The translations under genes were made by a program, and so were the position numbers. Positions 12,396-23,950 of a stretch of 64,000 bases of DNA are shown piece after piece; position 1 is the stretch's first letter, and each line of letters starts with the position of its first letter. Below the pieces are notes generated by a model that saw nothing but the letters and a program-made list of their open reading frames with translations, searched no databases and was not told where the DNA came from. Source of the DNA: Colletotrichum lupini (Eukaryota > Ascomycota > Sordariomycetes > Glomerellales > Glomerellaceae); the NCBI RefSeq assembly GCF_023278565.1, contig NC_064677.1:744001-808000 (forward strand), written 5' to 3'.

Positions 12396-13289
12396 CTTGA
12401 TGGAGGACCTGGGCACCTTCTGCGGCATTTGTAGGGTGTACGTGGAGCGGTCGCGCGAAAATGGGGCGCCCCGTTGGTGGTGGCGGTGGTGGCTGATGGA
12501 GAGGGGATCATTGGCAAGGGCACCTGACCAATGGACGTTGGCATAGCTTCAATGATGACTCATCACAATTTCCACATGCGCCACAACCCAGCACCCTCAA
12601 TGTTCCCCTTCTCTCCTGACTGATGATCTGCTGGCTGTTCTATTCGCCCCATCGACTCAGTTTTCTCCCACGACGGCGTGGAGATCTTGATCGACTGGTG
12701 ATGTTAATGATGTGTTTCAGATCCCTGGCGACTCTCCATGCGAGAAATAACGATTTACGAATGACGCCTTGAGCTTGACCGGATACGTGAGCAAATCCGA
12801 CAAGGCAATCTCGGGGCGTTTAACATGAACTCCGGTAGATGCCCCGCCGCTACAAGTTTCTGTGGGGAACATCAATAACAGTCCGACGGTATGCCCTTCT
12901 ACATGGCATGTAATCGCGATATGTGAAGATGATGGCTCGAGGGATATCAAACCTTACGGATCACAAGATGTGTGCAGTAACGTTGGTTCCCCGCAAGGTA
13001 CTTGTGAATGCAACCCCCGCATTTTACCCCAGATGTTGTTGAACTTCTGGCGCGTAGTGACTTTCTGGGGATCTCCGAAGCCGTGAACTCTCGCCGTTGC
13101 ACTCCCGGCCCGCAACCTCCCCCGGCGCCGGTTGTGGTGGAGTCAAAGGTGTACCCCGTGAACACTATGAAATACCCGAAAAGATCTCAGCCAGAAGTGT
13201 CATGACGAGACGGAGCTTCCAATTCCACGACTCAGCATCGATCAACTCCAAAGACCCGCTTACTGAATCTGTGTCTCACCAGTTGCAAC
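12396..13289. other. Intergenic, no gene seen
   Basis: Only short overlapping frames on both strands are present, with no recognisable protein. This is the upstream region of the lyase-like gene that starts at 13290. Confidence 0.5.
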
Positions 13290-14608
13290 ATGATGAGGGT
13301 AGGTCCCGCTCAGGATTCTCGAAATGGTAACGTGCTCATGACTCCTAGGTCTTCTCATCACTGTCAGCTCTGCCATGGGTCGCTATATTCGCACAGCCAT
13401 GCCTTGCCACGGTAGCCGACATCCCTGGTGTGTTTGGGTCAGTGCCACTTGTATCCGCGTCTCCCGTGGGTGATATCTCATCATACCTCAAGAGCCGGCC
13501 AAGTGACTTCGTTCATCCCGGTATCTGGCATACGCACGAGGATCTAGAGCGCATCCGCAATGGGATACTCGAAGACAAAGATCCTTGGGCGTCAACCTAT
13601 GCGGTTTTCAGCAAGGACAGCTACAGCTTGTCAACCTATGAGATGAAGGGACCAAAGCCGGTCATCTCGCGTGGCAGCGTCAGCAACTACACGTCTTTCG
13701 CCTCCGACGCCCGAGCCGCATGGCAGAATGCCCTGATGTGGTACATCACCAAAGATGACGCCCATTGGAACCGCAGCACGACCATTTTGGATAGCTGGGG
13801 GTCTACGTTAGTCGACATTATCGGCACGGACCGGTCCCTCCTCATTGGCTTGGATGGCGATCTCTTCGTAAATGCCGCGGAGATCATGCGCTGGGAGGGG
13901 AACTGGACCGAGTCTGGAGCACGCTGGCAAGGCGGATCTGGCTTCAGCATCCAGCTCTACTGGCTATTCTCACGCCAGTCTATCCCGATTGGTCAGGCAA
14001 ACTACGGAATGGCTAGTATTAAGGCGCTCTTGAGCTTTGCTGTCTATCTCGACGATGTTACTCTCTACAATTATGCCATCAATGAGTATTTGAACAACCC
14101 CTGTGCGGGGCTCTACTCCTTCTTCGACCCCGAGACGGGCCAAAGCTCGGAGTCCGGCCGCGACCAGAGTAAGTCACCCTCAATTCTTCGACGAAAAAGA
14201 TGACTGCTGATCGTCAAAGGCCATGCAATGTCCGGCTTAGGCTGGATCGCTCAGGCTGCGCGGGTAGCCCAGAGTCAAGGTTCCGACCTCTACAGTCAAG
14301 GCGACAACCTGCTTCTGAAAGGTGCAGAGTATACGGCCAAGTTCAACCTGAATGAGACCGTTTCATATGATCCAAAGTGGTATAGGTGCGAAGCAGTTCT
14401 TGTCAATGGGCCTTGGGCAATCATCTCCCAGGACAAGCGAGGTGTAACGGCTACGAATCCAATGTGGGATATTCTGTACTACCAGTATGTTGTAAAAAGA
14501 CAGCTCGAAGCGCCTTGGATCACAAAAGCTAAGCAAGCTGTTGGAGCTGAGAGCCGTTTGACGAGCAATGATCATCCTAGCTGGGGTGGGTTGATATGGG
14601 CTTATTGA
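13290..14608 (+). CDS. Secreted alginate-lyase-fold protein (PL38-like), copy A
   Basis: I model three exons: 13290-13298, 13349-14168 and 14220-14608, giving 405 residues. Exon 1 encodes only Met-Met-Arg. It is followed by a GTAGGT donor and a CCTAG acceptor, after which the frame continues as a hydrophobic signal peptide (VFSSLSALPWVAIFAQPCLA). The mature protein matches the alginate lyase superfamily fold (PF05426; the fungal CAZy family PL38 glucuronan lyases have this fold). Visible landmarks are FVHPGIWHTHEDLERIR near the N-terminus, the SDARAAWQNALMWYIT helix, and GRDQSHAMSGLGW across intron 2. It probably cleaves an acidic polysaccharide by beta-elimination outside the cell, but substrate is inferred. 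It is convergent with a paralogue at 15035-16307. The 9-bp first exon is the least certain part. Confidence 0.75.
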
Positions 14609-15034
14609 CCTATCTAGGATATGTCACATGTTGGAATATACATACTCAACGTAGCAATCAAAGCAAGACAGATACAGTATAGTCAACGTTGATGAGATCG
14701 TTGCCTTGACAAGGAAGATTCGTTCTTCAGAACCATGTATTTTGGCAAGGTTATCGTAGGCCTTGTGCGGACACGCGTCTTCCATAGAATGGAGCCAGAC
14801 AGTCAAAAGTGGCAAAATGTAGAACGAAGGTAGATGAACACATCTTATGGTATATATGGGAGTGACAATAGAATATAGACAAGAATTATATGCCGTCGGA
14901 AGGACAGTATGAGCAATCGAAGAGACAATGGAATGGAAACTAATGAAGGTGGCTACCAAGGTGGCAGAAAAACGTGAGGGATGCAGATCAGTGCCAAGCC
15001 GAAGTTCCCAGAAAGAGAGCAACTGGCTCCGATC
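14609..15034. other. Intergenic between convergent lyase-like genes
   Basis: About 430 bp separates the two stop codons. It must hold both 3' ends and polyadenylation signals. I see no additional gene. Confidence 0.5.
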
Positions 15035-16307
15035 CTACTCCAATCTGTAAAGAAGGGTACCAAATCCTAGCTGGTCGTAACCGCCGCTGGTTGTGCCGTA
15101 GTCGCCGCCACCTCCCTCGGCACCACCGGCTTCTTCAACCACGTGGTCGCGCATTTGCTCGGTCCAAGAAGCATTGAGCCCCTTGATGACACCGTAGTGA
15201 TTGTAGAGCAGCTCCCAGATGGGTCGAAGACCGCCACGTCCAGATTCGCTGATATTCACAGCCGTGCCGTGACTGTTGGTAAAGTTGGTAAAGGGGACAT
15301 CAAATCCGAGGTTGTACTTGGCGGCGTACTCCGACCTTGGTCTCGTGTTAGTATTCATCTCATGTTACTGTGGTAGACCTTACTTACCCTGCCAAAATTA
15401 TGTTGTCGAGGTACGAAAACAAGTCATCACCCTGGTTGTAAGACTGTTGCGCAAAAACGCCCAAGAAAGCAAAGTCCAGCAGAGCATGCCCTTGGTCACG
15501 ACCAGCCTCCTGGCCTTGACCAAGGACCTTGCCAGACCCTTCCTCTTCATGCAATTCCCAGATAGCAATCTTGATGGCGCCATTGCCAGCACCGTTTTTA
15601 AAGTAGTTGACTGCCTCATTGTACATAGTCTTGTTGTCTGACAAGATTCCGATAGCCTGCATGGTGCACATATTGGCCAAGTCCCAGTTGGCCCAGTAAT
15701 GGTCGATGGATGCGCCATTGTGGTTGACAAGGAAGTTGTGGTTCATGGGGTAGAAGACTCTCTGCAACATGTCGGTCATCGCAGACAAGCCGTCCCATCC
15801 CTTCCACTCACGCAAGATCTCGGCTGCGTTGGCGAGCTGGAAGCCATAGATACCGGAAGCCAGGAACTTGTCGGAAGAGCCATTGATGTAGACGAGCGAG
15901 TCACTCCAAGCATCAAGAATGCGAGCCGACGCGTTGGCGTGTGCCTCGTCGCCGGTGATCTTCCATACAATGGCATTGGTGTAGGCGGCGTGGGCATCGC
16001 GGTAGAGAGACGGATAGTTTTCGGGGTTACATTCGCGACCTGCGCCGCCACGGCACACCGTTTCCTTGGGATTGGGGGTGTAAGCAGAGTTTGCGCGTGT
16101 CTTGAGTTTGCTCCAGCCGATCGTCCATGGCTCCTTCTGGGCGTTGACGAGGCCGGTGATGCGGTCAAAGTCTTTGGCAGTGTGAAGTAGGCCAGGGTGT
16201 TTAAAGGTTGATCGGGAAGAATTGGAGCAGAGGGCGTTTGCCTCTGGAGCCCATAAAGAAGCCCCCAAAAGGATGACGAGATGACTGGAAATGGAAGTGA
16301 ACTTCAT
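15035..16307 (-). CDS. Secreted alginate-lyase-fold protein (PL38-like), copy B
   Basis: There are two exons, 15388-16307 and 15035-15335. The 52-bp intron has a GTAAGT donor and an AAG acceptor, and the product is 406 residues. I chose the ATG at 16307 over the upstream one at 16364 because it starts directly on a signal peptide (MKFTSISSHLVILLGASLWA). Family landmarks are FKHPGLLHTAKDFDRI, then YRDAHAAYTNAIVWKITGDE, the SIDHYWANWDLANMC segment expected near the active site, and AGRDQGHALLDFAFLG, which aligns with GRDQSHAMSGLGW of copy A. The two proteins differ by one residue in length and are clearly diverged paralogues. It probably acts extracellularly on a uronic-acid polysaccharide, with substrate inferred from family only. 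Confidence 0.85.
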
Positions 16308-17179
16308 GTTGTCGATAATTGGGGCCTGAGACCAGCCCAAACTCTTTCGTGAACAAGAATCCAAAGAACTGAAGGTGCGATAGCCAAGATAATCCTAGAA
16401 ACCCAAGTGATGGCTACGTAAACCGTTGGGTTATATAACCTAGCTGCTCAATCACGAATAAGAATGGACCCATTCTCAGGACTTATTTCGATATCTGATA
16501 TGAATTTACTGCCCATTTCTAGCGCCCGGGACTTATCCCGACCATAGTGGCAGTATGTACTTTACTAAGGTAAAAGAACTGGAATGTGATAAAGAACACA
16601 TCAAGTTTTCGTCGGCCCCTTTCCAGGTAGGGCCCGACTGATCCTTGCATGCCGAGAACGAGATTTAAGGGGTGTGTCAGCTGAGACCCAAGGTCTATTG
16701 TGTGGAGTTGAACAGAGTGCCGAGCAGCCTAGTTGCAGATCCATGTGGCTGTCAACGCCATTGACGACCGGGGTCGTACGCCGGAAGCTACCCCGGACAA
16801 AATATCCACCGTATAACAGACACCGAAAAGACAACTGCGACAGTCTACATGAACATTCAATCGAGTAGATGCGTTGTGTTAGATGACTCACTCCACCCGC
16901 TAGAACTCTCAAGAATGCATGAAAATTATACAAGATATTATAGCGCTAAGTCTAAATTTGCAGCTTTACCAGATGAAAGAGTTCATCACGATTGGAGTCT
17001 TAGTTACGGGATTTGGAAAACCTTAACCCATCAAGAGCTTGTCTTGAGAACGTGGCAATGCAAAGCGTCTTAGACAGCTGGTGTTCATAAGTGTTATGAG
17101 AAAACGCGCGTGTTTAATTGAGTCTACCTGATAGTGGTATGATGAATCGAAGATAACCAAGGAAATCATGAGGAAATAT
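16308..17179. other. Intergenic, no gene seen
   Basis: This region lies between copy B and the 3' fragment of the amine oxidase. Short frames occur but none has recognisable content. Confidence 0.5.
16431..16438 (-). promoter_or_regulatory. Candidate TATA box for lyase-like copy B
   Basis: TTATATAA lies 124 bp upstream of the chosen start in otherwise mixed sequence. Position and sequence suit a core promoter, but this is pattern only. Confidence 0.35.
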
Positions 17180-17453
17180 CTAGTACTGGTACAAGCCAGA
17201 CCCAAGAAGAGCAGAAGGTGCCAAATGAGCTGCCGCCGAGTTCAAAGTCCCAAACTTTTCCAAGACTGCCGAAAGAGTGTTGTGAGCCGGCTGGAGGCCA
17301 CCGTCTACCCATCCACCAAGGAACGAAGTGCAGTCACTGTTGATCAGGACCCGCGAAGTCTGGGTCTGGTTGATTCTCTCCCAATCATAGAAGAGAGACT
17401 CAATGCTAACATCCTGGCACGGGAATCCCAGAGAGAAGGCACCGTATGAGTAG
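17180..17453 (-). pseudogene. 3' fragment of flavin amine oxidase split by hAT transposon
   Basis: This piece encodes the last 87 residues and stop of the amine oxidase whose 5' part lies at 20670-22272. It reads YGAFSLGFP, then FYDWERI, then DCTSFLGGWVDGGLQPAHNTLSAV, and ends LLGSGLYQY. That is the C-terminal FAD-contacting segment of fungal L-amino-acid-oxidase-like enzymes, where IAGDxxSxxGGWxEGALQ is usual. Here the residues before DC are NS rather than AG, so a conserved glycine is missing. Bases 17446-17453 are the 8-bp target duplication. The fragment has lost its promoter and 5' exon and is separated from them by 3.2 kb. Confidence 0.85.
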
Positions 17454-20400
17454 CAGCGCTTATACCCATACAAACAAATTAAATATAAGGTTCGTATTTA
17501 ATTATTTAGCTCATTTCTCGCGCTATATTTAATTATTTAATAATTAATTAATAGATTTAACTAATTTCCCAATCGGGAATTAAATAAAGCTATTATAAAA
17601 GTCCTTATAGTACTAACTTATAGACTTTATCTCGATTAGCTTTTTTAATTAAAAAATTAACCTCTTATTTCTATAGTACTACTATAAAGCTAGTTTTTAA
17701 GATATTAAACCTCCTCTAGCGTAGAGGATCTTATTAATAATTATTATAAGGTTAAAATTAACTTTATAAAGCTAAATATCCTTTCGTAATTTATTACTAT
17801 TATAAGGATTATAAAAATATTAAGCATAAGCTTACTTAATGTTAAATAAGTTAGCTAATAATTAATCTATTATTAAATTAAGTTAAGGACTAGCTAAGGG
17901 ATAATTTATAAGTAATATTAATTAAGCTTAAGTACGTAGTTAATTACTATATTTATTATTTAAAATATTAATTATTATTAATATTATAAGTCTTTTATAA
18001 TACTTTTTAGAATCGTAAGGGTATTAAAAATAGCTTATAATTATTATAATAAAGGAAGAGGACTTAAATAACGAGGAGGAGGAGGACTTACTATCTCGTT
18101 TATATACTATTTTTATTAATAATCGTAAAGTCCCTTTTTTATATTAAATAACTAATAACTCTACTTAAGTATATCCTACTTCTTTTTTAACTATTTTAAT
18201 CCTTACTTAGAGTAAAAAATAATTATTATAATATAAAATAGAGAGTTATTTAACTTAGTATAATACTTATTAAGGACTTACTAAGTATTAATAATTAATA
18301 GTTAGAAGTATTCTCGCGAGTTAAAATTATTATTAAAAAGTAGCTCTACCCGCTCTCTAGGTATATACTTAGACTAAATATAATAAGGGATATTACTTAA
18401 AGTTAGAGGTTAAAAAAGAGGTTAAAATATAAATTAATAACGAGCTAATTATTAACGAGGTAGTATTATTTATATTAATTACGATTATAATACTAAGATT
18501 TAAAAAGCCGTAAGATCTATCTCTTTTTTAAAAAGTTTATTATATAACTTTTTTTATTTTTTAAGACGGTTAATAAGGTACTTAAGACTTATTATTATTT
18601 TTTATAAACGGCTATAACCGTCTCTTTTACCCTAGCCTTAGTATTTTATTATTTAAAAATAAAATAGCTTAAGTACTACCTTTAGCTTAGTTAATAATTA
18701 CTAGTCGTTATTATTAAGAACTTCCTTAATAAGGATCCATTACTTTAGATTTTTATAAGCTCGACTAGTTATTAAAAAAATATAAATTTACTTTTTCTTT
18801 TATAAAGAGCGTTATATTATAAAATATATCGAATTCTATTTTATATTATTATTAAGTATTAATATAAGCTCTTATAATAACTCCTTAAAGAGAGTAAATA
18901 TATTATTCTCGTTAGTCTTATTACTAACCTCGAAAAAGGCCTTATATTATTAAAATAACGAGCGAATAAATTTAATAACGTTCTAAAGCTTACTAATAGG
19001 GCCCCTTATATATTAAAAATTAAGATCTTTTTAAAGTTACTTAGTATTAATTAATATATCTAATTCTTACTTAAATACCTCTTTATTATTATTAAATAAA
19101 AAGGCCCTATTAACGAGGTTAAGAATATAACTATAGTACCTTATCCTCTAGTTAAAAATATTTTCTTAAGTATAAGTATAAGATAATATAAGATATAAGT
19201 AACCTAAATAAGTATTATTATTTAAAGTATTATTATAAATAACTACTCCGACTTAGTTACTTAATTCCTAGTCGTTTATTACTAATTTTATAATCTAAGT
19301 AATATTAGCCCTATTATAAGTATTATACTATTATTATAAAATAATAAGGTATTATATTTATTACTTAGTATAGTTTAGAAAATAAATAAAGATAGTAATA
19401 ATAATATTCCGCGTTAGCGAGGTTTATAAATCGAATAATAAGTAGACTTTTATTATTAACCTCCGGATCTCTACCCTAATTATATCTTTCTTCTTAACAA
19501 AGATCCTACTTAGCTCCTTTCTTATATTTCTATATAATAATAAAAATTCGTTAGTAATATTATAATTTAATTAATAAAGGAGGGCCCGGAGGTAAGGATT
19601 ATAGAAAGTTATAAATAGGCTATTATTATTAATAATATACCTAATTACTAATTCTTTAATTCTCGTTACTTAGTCCTTTATAATAGTACTAAAAATAAGT
19701 TTCTATCTCTTTAATATAAAGTCGTACTTAGAGGATTTTAATAAATATAATAACTCGCTAAAGCTTAAATTTATTACTTAGTATTTTAACTTTAAATAAG
19801 CCGTTACTAAGCTCGTAGCTATTATTTTAAAATAAATAATAATACCTATTTCGTTATAATAATAATAAAACTAAAAAACTTTACCTCGAATATTTCTATT
19901 ATAAATCTCTTAAGCAAAGACCCCCTCTAAATAAATCTATAACTTCCTTAGCCTTATGCCCTTTTATAATATTAAATTATTATTAATAAAAGTCCTCCCT
20001 TTTTAAATTACTTTTAAAAAGGCGAGGAGGCTATTATAATTATTAAAATCGGTTAATAATACGAGGCTAGTATTAGTTAGGGTCTATAGTTACGAAATAA
20101 TTTAAAATAGTAGCTATATACTAAAGATTATATAACTTATTATTAATTAATTAATTATAATATAGCGAATTAATTAATATATAATTTAATTAATATTAAT
20201 AATAATTATAATAGTTATAAAAGGTTAGAAGTAGTAATACGTAACTTCGTTAGTTTTATTAATATTAAAAAAAGGGGGCACTAGAGGTTTTTTAAATTCT
20301 TAAATATAATAAGATACTAAATTTAGGGCTCTATAATACTTAGGCTTTTTTTTTGATAATAATTATTAATAATTTATTTAGTTAAGTAATATAATACTAA

Positions 20401-20669
20401 ACTTATAATTATAAATAAGGAGTTGCGGGTTCGAATCCCGCTCTAAGTATTTATATTCCTAATTATAAACTTCTATAGGGTATAGTTAAGAATATCGATT
20501 TTTAATTAGCCCGGCCCCGGATTTTCTTTTTTCTAGGCGACCTTATATTTAATTAAATACGTTAAATATAGGGCCTTATAATATTTGATTATTTAACTTG
20601 CTAAAATTCCTATATTTGACTGTTTGTTTGACTTATTTGTTTGATTAATTTGAATGGGTATAAGCGCTG
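17454..20669. mobile_element. hAT DNA transposon inserted in the amine oxidase gene, RIP-degraded
   Basis: The 3216-bp element begins CAGCGCTTATACCCAT and ends with its exact reverse complement, a 16-bp perfect terminal inverted repeat followed by partial similarity. It is flanked by a perfect 8-bp duplication, ATGAGTAG, at 17446-17453 and 20670-20677. An 8-bp duplication with ends starting CAG is diagnostic of the hAT superfamily. The interior is AT-rich, depleted in CpA and TpG, and has no open frame, so the transposase is destroyed. I could not recognise its dimerisation domain by eye. The outermost tens of bases still contain CpA and TpG and so escaped RIP. Confidence 0.9.
20338..20449 (+). 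other. tRNA-like relic within the hAT element
   Basis: A perfect T-arm, GCGGG-TTCGAAT-CCCGC, lies at 20425-20441 and is followed by TCTAAGT-A. ACTTAGG at 20338 could pair with that 3' arm, and ACTTATAATT upstream resembles an anticodon loop with TAT. The spacing is about 36 nt too long for a tRNA and the D and anticodon stems do not pair. It may be a RIP-mutated tRNA or the head of a tRNA-derived SINE captured by the transposon. Confidence 0.35.
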
Positions 20670-22272
20670 ATGAGTAGCGGTTAAGAGGCCAGTGAATGAG
20701 GTAAATATCGTCGTCAGTGACGGGCTCAAGGAGGCTGGCATACTCCGGGAAGTCAGACTCTTGCATGATTCTGTCAATCTGGGTCTTGAGTTCCGTGAGA
20801 AGCTCCTTGGGATCCGAGATAGCCGTTATCTGCAGAGAAAGGTCCTCCCAGGCGTAGGTGACGAGGACCATGCCGTAGTCGGGGTGTCCATAGTCCAGAG
20901 TGTAGGTCTGCGGCAGGTTCGTGTCCGAAAGAATGACACGAGGGAAACCAGCCCCCTGAGTTTCCCAGAACTTCTTGGTGCGGATGAACAGCTTGGATGA
21001 GGCGGTCATGTGGAGATCATTAATGGCTCTCTGAACTTCCAAAGGCATGATCGGGTCCTCAGTGGTCTCCGAGACCGGAGTAAAGGCGTAATTCATGGCG
21101 CGGTTGCTAGTTCCGACAACGACAAGGTCGTACTCGACGTTGGTGGAAACACCTCCAGAAGTCTCTCTCACACCAACGGCAAGGCCTCCAAGAGCATCGC
21201 CGCCGCCGCTGGTAACTTCGGCGACAGTCGAAAATTTGGTCTTGACACCGAGCTCAGTCGCCTTGTCCCAGATTGTCTGGGCAAGATCACGGATGCCGGC
21301 AGGCTGCAGACCGGAGTCGGTGACCTTGGCAAAGACAGCTTGGTCCGACTCGAGGCCGTTCACAACCAGGCGGAAAACGGAGTTGAAGCCCGCAGAGTAG
21401 ACAGCGCCAAAGCCGCCAGAGCCGATTCCAAGGGTGCCGAAGCGCTGGAAGTCATCTTCGGTCCAGACTTCACCACCCGGAACGTCCCACTCGTGGCCCT
21501 CGCCGAAGATGCGACGGAGTCCAGTGTAGAAGCTGTCGTCGCCGAAGGTGTCCAAGTACTTTTGCCACTCAGGAACAGCAAGGTTACGAGTGGCAGTGTC
21601 ATTGGAACTGAGCCAGGTCGTAATCTGACTGCCAGCGGCTAAGGTGCTGCTGCCGCCGGTCAAGCCCTTTGAGATAAGCTGAACCCAGCCATTGTTGACC
21701 TTCTCAAAGCCGGTGGGAGCAGTGTTAGAGTCGGTCCAAGAAGTAGCCTTTTCCTGGTAGTAGACGATGGTAGGGACCTTGCCGGGGTCGGGAAAGTTCT
21801 GAATGAAAGTGTAGTTGAACTCATTGGCGTAGTAGTAAAGAAGGTCTTCCGAGGGAGGGAAGCGCATAGCGCCCATCTCCGCCACGTTGACGCCGTCAGC
21901 CGTGGGAAGGGACCGAAGTCGGCCTCCGACGCTGTCAGTCGCCTCAATCAGAGTGACATTTGCGCCGGCCTTGGCCAGGTTGAAGGCCAGAACCACATTG
22001 GTGATTCCGGCTCCGACAAGACCAATCGAGAAGTTGGAGGGTAGGCTGCCAAGAGGCTGGTTGATGTCGCCGGCTGCCTTGTTCCACTCAGAGTAAATGA
22101 GCTGAGGCGTGTCAACCCAGGCTTGAGGACGAGCCTTCTGTTCGGCAGCGCTGGATGATTGCCTCTGAGCCAGACGGGAACCAGAAGTGCTGCCAATAGG
22201 AGAGAAAGGAGTGCGCTTGTTGGCAGAGGCCTTGGAGGCGTCCTCACTCTTGAAGCTGAAAGAAGGGAGCAT
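20670..22272 (-). pseudogene. 5' part of flavin amine oxidase (L-amino-acid oxidase / tryptophan monooxygenase type)
   Basis: This is a single open stretch of 534 codons from the ATG at 22272. The N-terminus is a Ser/Ala-rich leader of about 75 residues. Then comes a Rossmann FAD-binding motif, IGLVGAGITNVVLAF (residues about 83-97), ending in the acidic strand end TLIEATDSVGGRL, and MGAMRFP at about 133. These are typical of L-amino-acid oxidases and bacterial-type tryptophan 2-monooxygenases. The frame runs to LNRYS at the insertion, enters the hAT terminus and stops at 20593 after about 24 foreign residues. Removing the element and one duplication joins it in frame to 17445-17180, for about 622 residues in total. 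As it stands the C-terminal FAD segment is lost, so the enzyme is probably inactive. No stops have accumulated in this fragment. Confidence 0.9.
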
Positions 22273-22472
22273 TTTGATTGTGGTACGTGAGTTGTTGAGA
22301 TGCTGAGGGCCTTGTGAATGAGAGTGTTCTGAGTGAGACTGTGAGAGTGATGTCCTTCAAAAAGATAATAGCATCTGGGTGGGAGATGATCTTCTACTTA
22401 TACATCGTGACAATCATACATATAAATATCAAACTTCAGGCTTTTCTGACAAAGACGAGAATGCCGACTGGA

Positions 22473-22494
22473 TTGCCGGCTTAACCGCCGGCAA
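22473..22494. promoter_or_regulatory. CGG-N8-CCG inverted repeat upstream of the amine oxidase
   Basis: TTGCCGGC and GCCGGCAA form a perfect 8-bp inverted repeat around TTAACC, about 200 bp upstream of the start codon at 22272. It contains CGG-N8-CCG, the layout bound by Zn(II)2Cys6 regulators. Binding is inferred. Confidence 0.4.
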
Positions 22495-23846
22495 GTGTCT
22501 GTCTCCTTTCCGGCTGGAAGAGATATCGCCAATATGCTTCCTCACCTGCGTGCAGCTTGAGTTGCAATACATTCCACATCGACATGCAATAGGCAAGTTT
22601 TGACCCTGCCACCTAGGTTGACCAGCCTTCTCATGAAGAAAACGTGAGATTCTCTGAACAATGTCATTTTTCTGCCCGTCGTGGCTCAATCCTGGGTCGC
22701 TCGTGGTTCGAGAGAGAATTTTCGGAATTGGGTTCGCGGCGAGTCATTGCCGTAGAACTATGGAGTTGAGTCAACGCTCATTGAGGGATATATCTATCAA
22801 CTTCGTAAGTCATCTCGCTTATTGGGACGTCGGATTCGCGAGTCTCCGAAGCGTAGGACGGGTCTACTTGGGGTCTACTTGTTTCCGGTAGTCGGATGGG
22901 AAGAAGAGCAGAGGTCAAGCAAAGGTCAAGCCATGTGATGATGGTAGGTCAGTGTTCACTACCAAGGCATTAATAGGCTTCGATAATTAGTACATCTAAA
23001 CTACGAAGCATCAAGTGACTTAGAATAGAAACCAGCTGTATGACGTTTCCCGACCTGGTAAGACCCAGAGATCAAAGCAGGTTATAAGATAACGGAAAAT
23101 AGTTTCACGAATCCTAAGCTGGAACGGCTTGGCAGCTTGTCTCATTGAGCTTCAACCTCTCAGACGAATGCATTGTTTTCACAGTCTCTGTTACAGAGAT
23201 GACTGTCATCGTTTGCTACCTCGTTGGTCTGCAAGGAATGCTCAGACCAGCTTCGGGGTTGATGAGCGCAGACCACTACCCCATTGACTAAGATGCTTCG
23301 TCAGGCCAAGGACACCTGGGGCCGAGTTGACAATACTTGTGGGCATTTGTGGAAGACTATGAAGTTTGACCCTGATTCTTGACATGGATTGCTACATCTG
23401 ATCCATTAGGCACATCCTGAACATATGCCAATCCACTAAGTAGATATCGTTCGACATATTCTCAGAAGAGAATTTTGGTCGTCTGACTGCTCGGGGGATG
23501 CTGCTTGACATATCAAATTTTGGTATCCTAATCATGCGATGGTCTGAGGGCTGAAGCTGGTGATGAAAACGATACGACTTCAAGTGACGAAAGTTTGTTT
23601 GGCCTTATGACGACGCCCGATCCCTAGGTCTTCCCCTGACCTCTTTCATCGTTCCCACAAGATTGTGCCAACTCATGATTCATAACTTGTTTCTCACTGT
23701 GAGTGAACAGTAGAGTATCATCCCGTAGCGAGTGGGGCATACCCACGCATAGTCTAGGGTATGGCAATTATAAGGCGGTTGCTTGTTTGCCCATACCCCC
23801 CGAGCAACGGACTTGGAGTATTGGATGAGATCCAGATTAGGGAATT

Positions 23847-23950
23847 ACGCCGAGCTGTCAGATAACTATGTCTAGTGGGGCCTATATCCGGGAGGAGCCG
23901 TTGCGGACCATCGACAAGGGCACCATGTGCGTGCGAAAATAATAACGAGT
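23847..23950. promoter_or_regulatory. Duplicated upstream block, copy 1 (order A-C-B)
   Basis: Segment A holds GCCGAGCTGTCA and ATGTCTAGTGG (23849-23878). Segment C is CCGGGAGGAGCC (about 23889). Segment B holds GTGCGAAAATAATAACG (within 23921-23949). All recur at 27691-27770 in the order B-A-C. They lie about 1.6 kb upstream of the amine oxidase start. Confidence 0.5.

Noticed and set aside
12202..12546. 114-codon frame covering the tRNA
   Set aside because: It runs through a perfectly folding tRNA-Gln and has no recognisable protein content.
15699..16190. 163-codon plus-strand frame within lyase copy B
   Set aside because: Antisense shadow of a clear coding exon.
21010..21642. Long open frame on the plus strand inside the amine oxidase
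   Set aside because: It is the antisense shadow of a well-supported coding sequence and encodes nothing recognisable.
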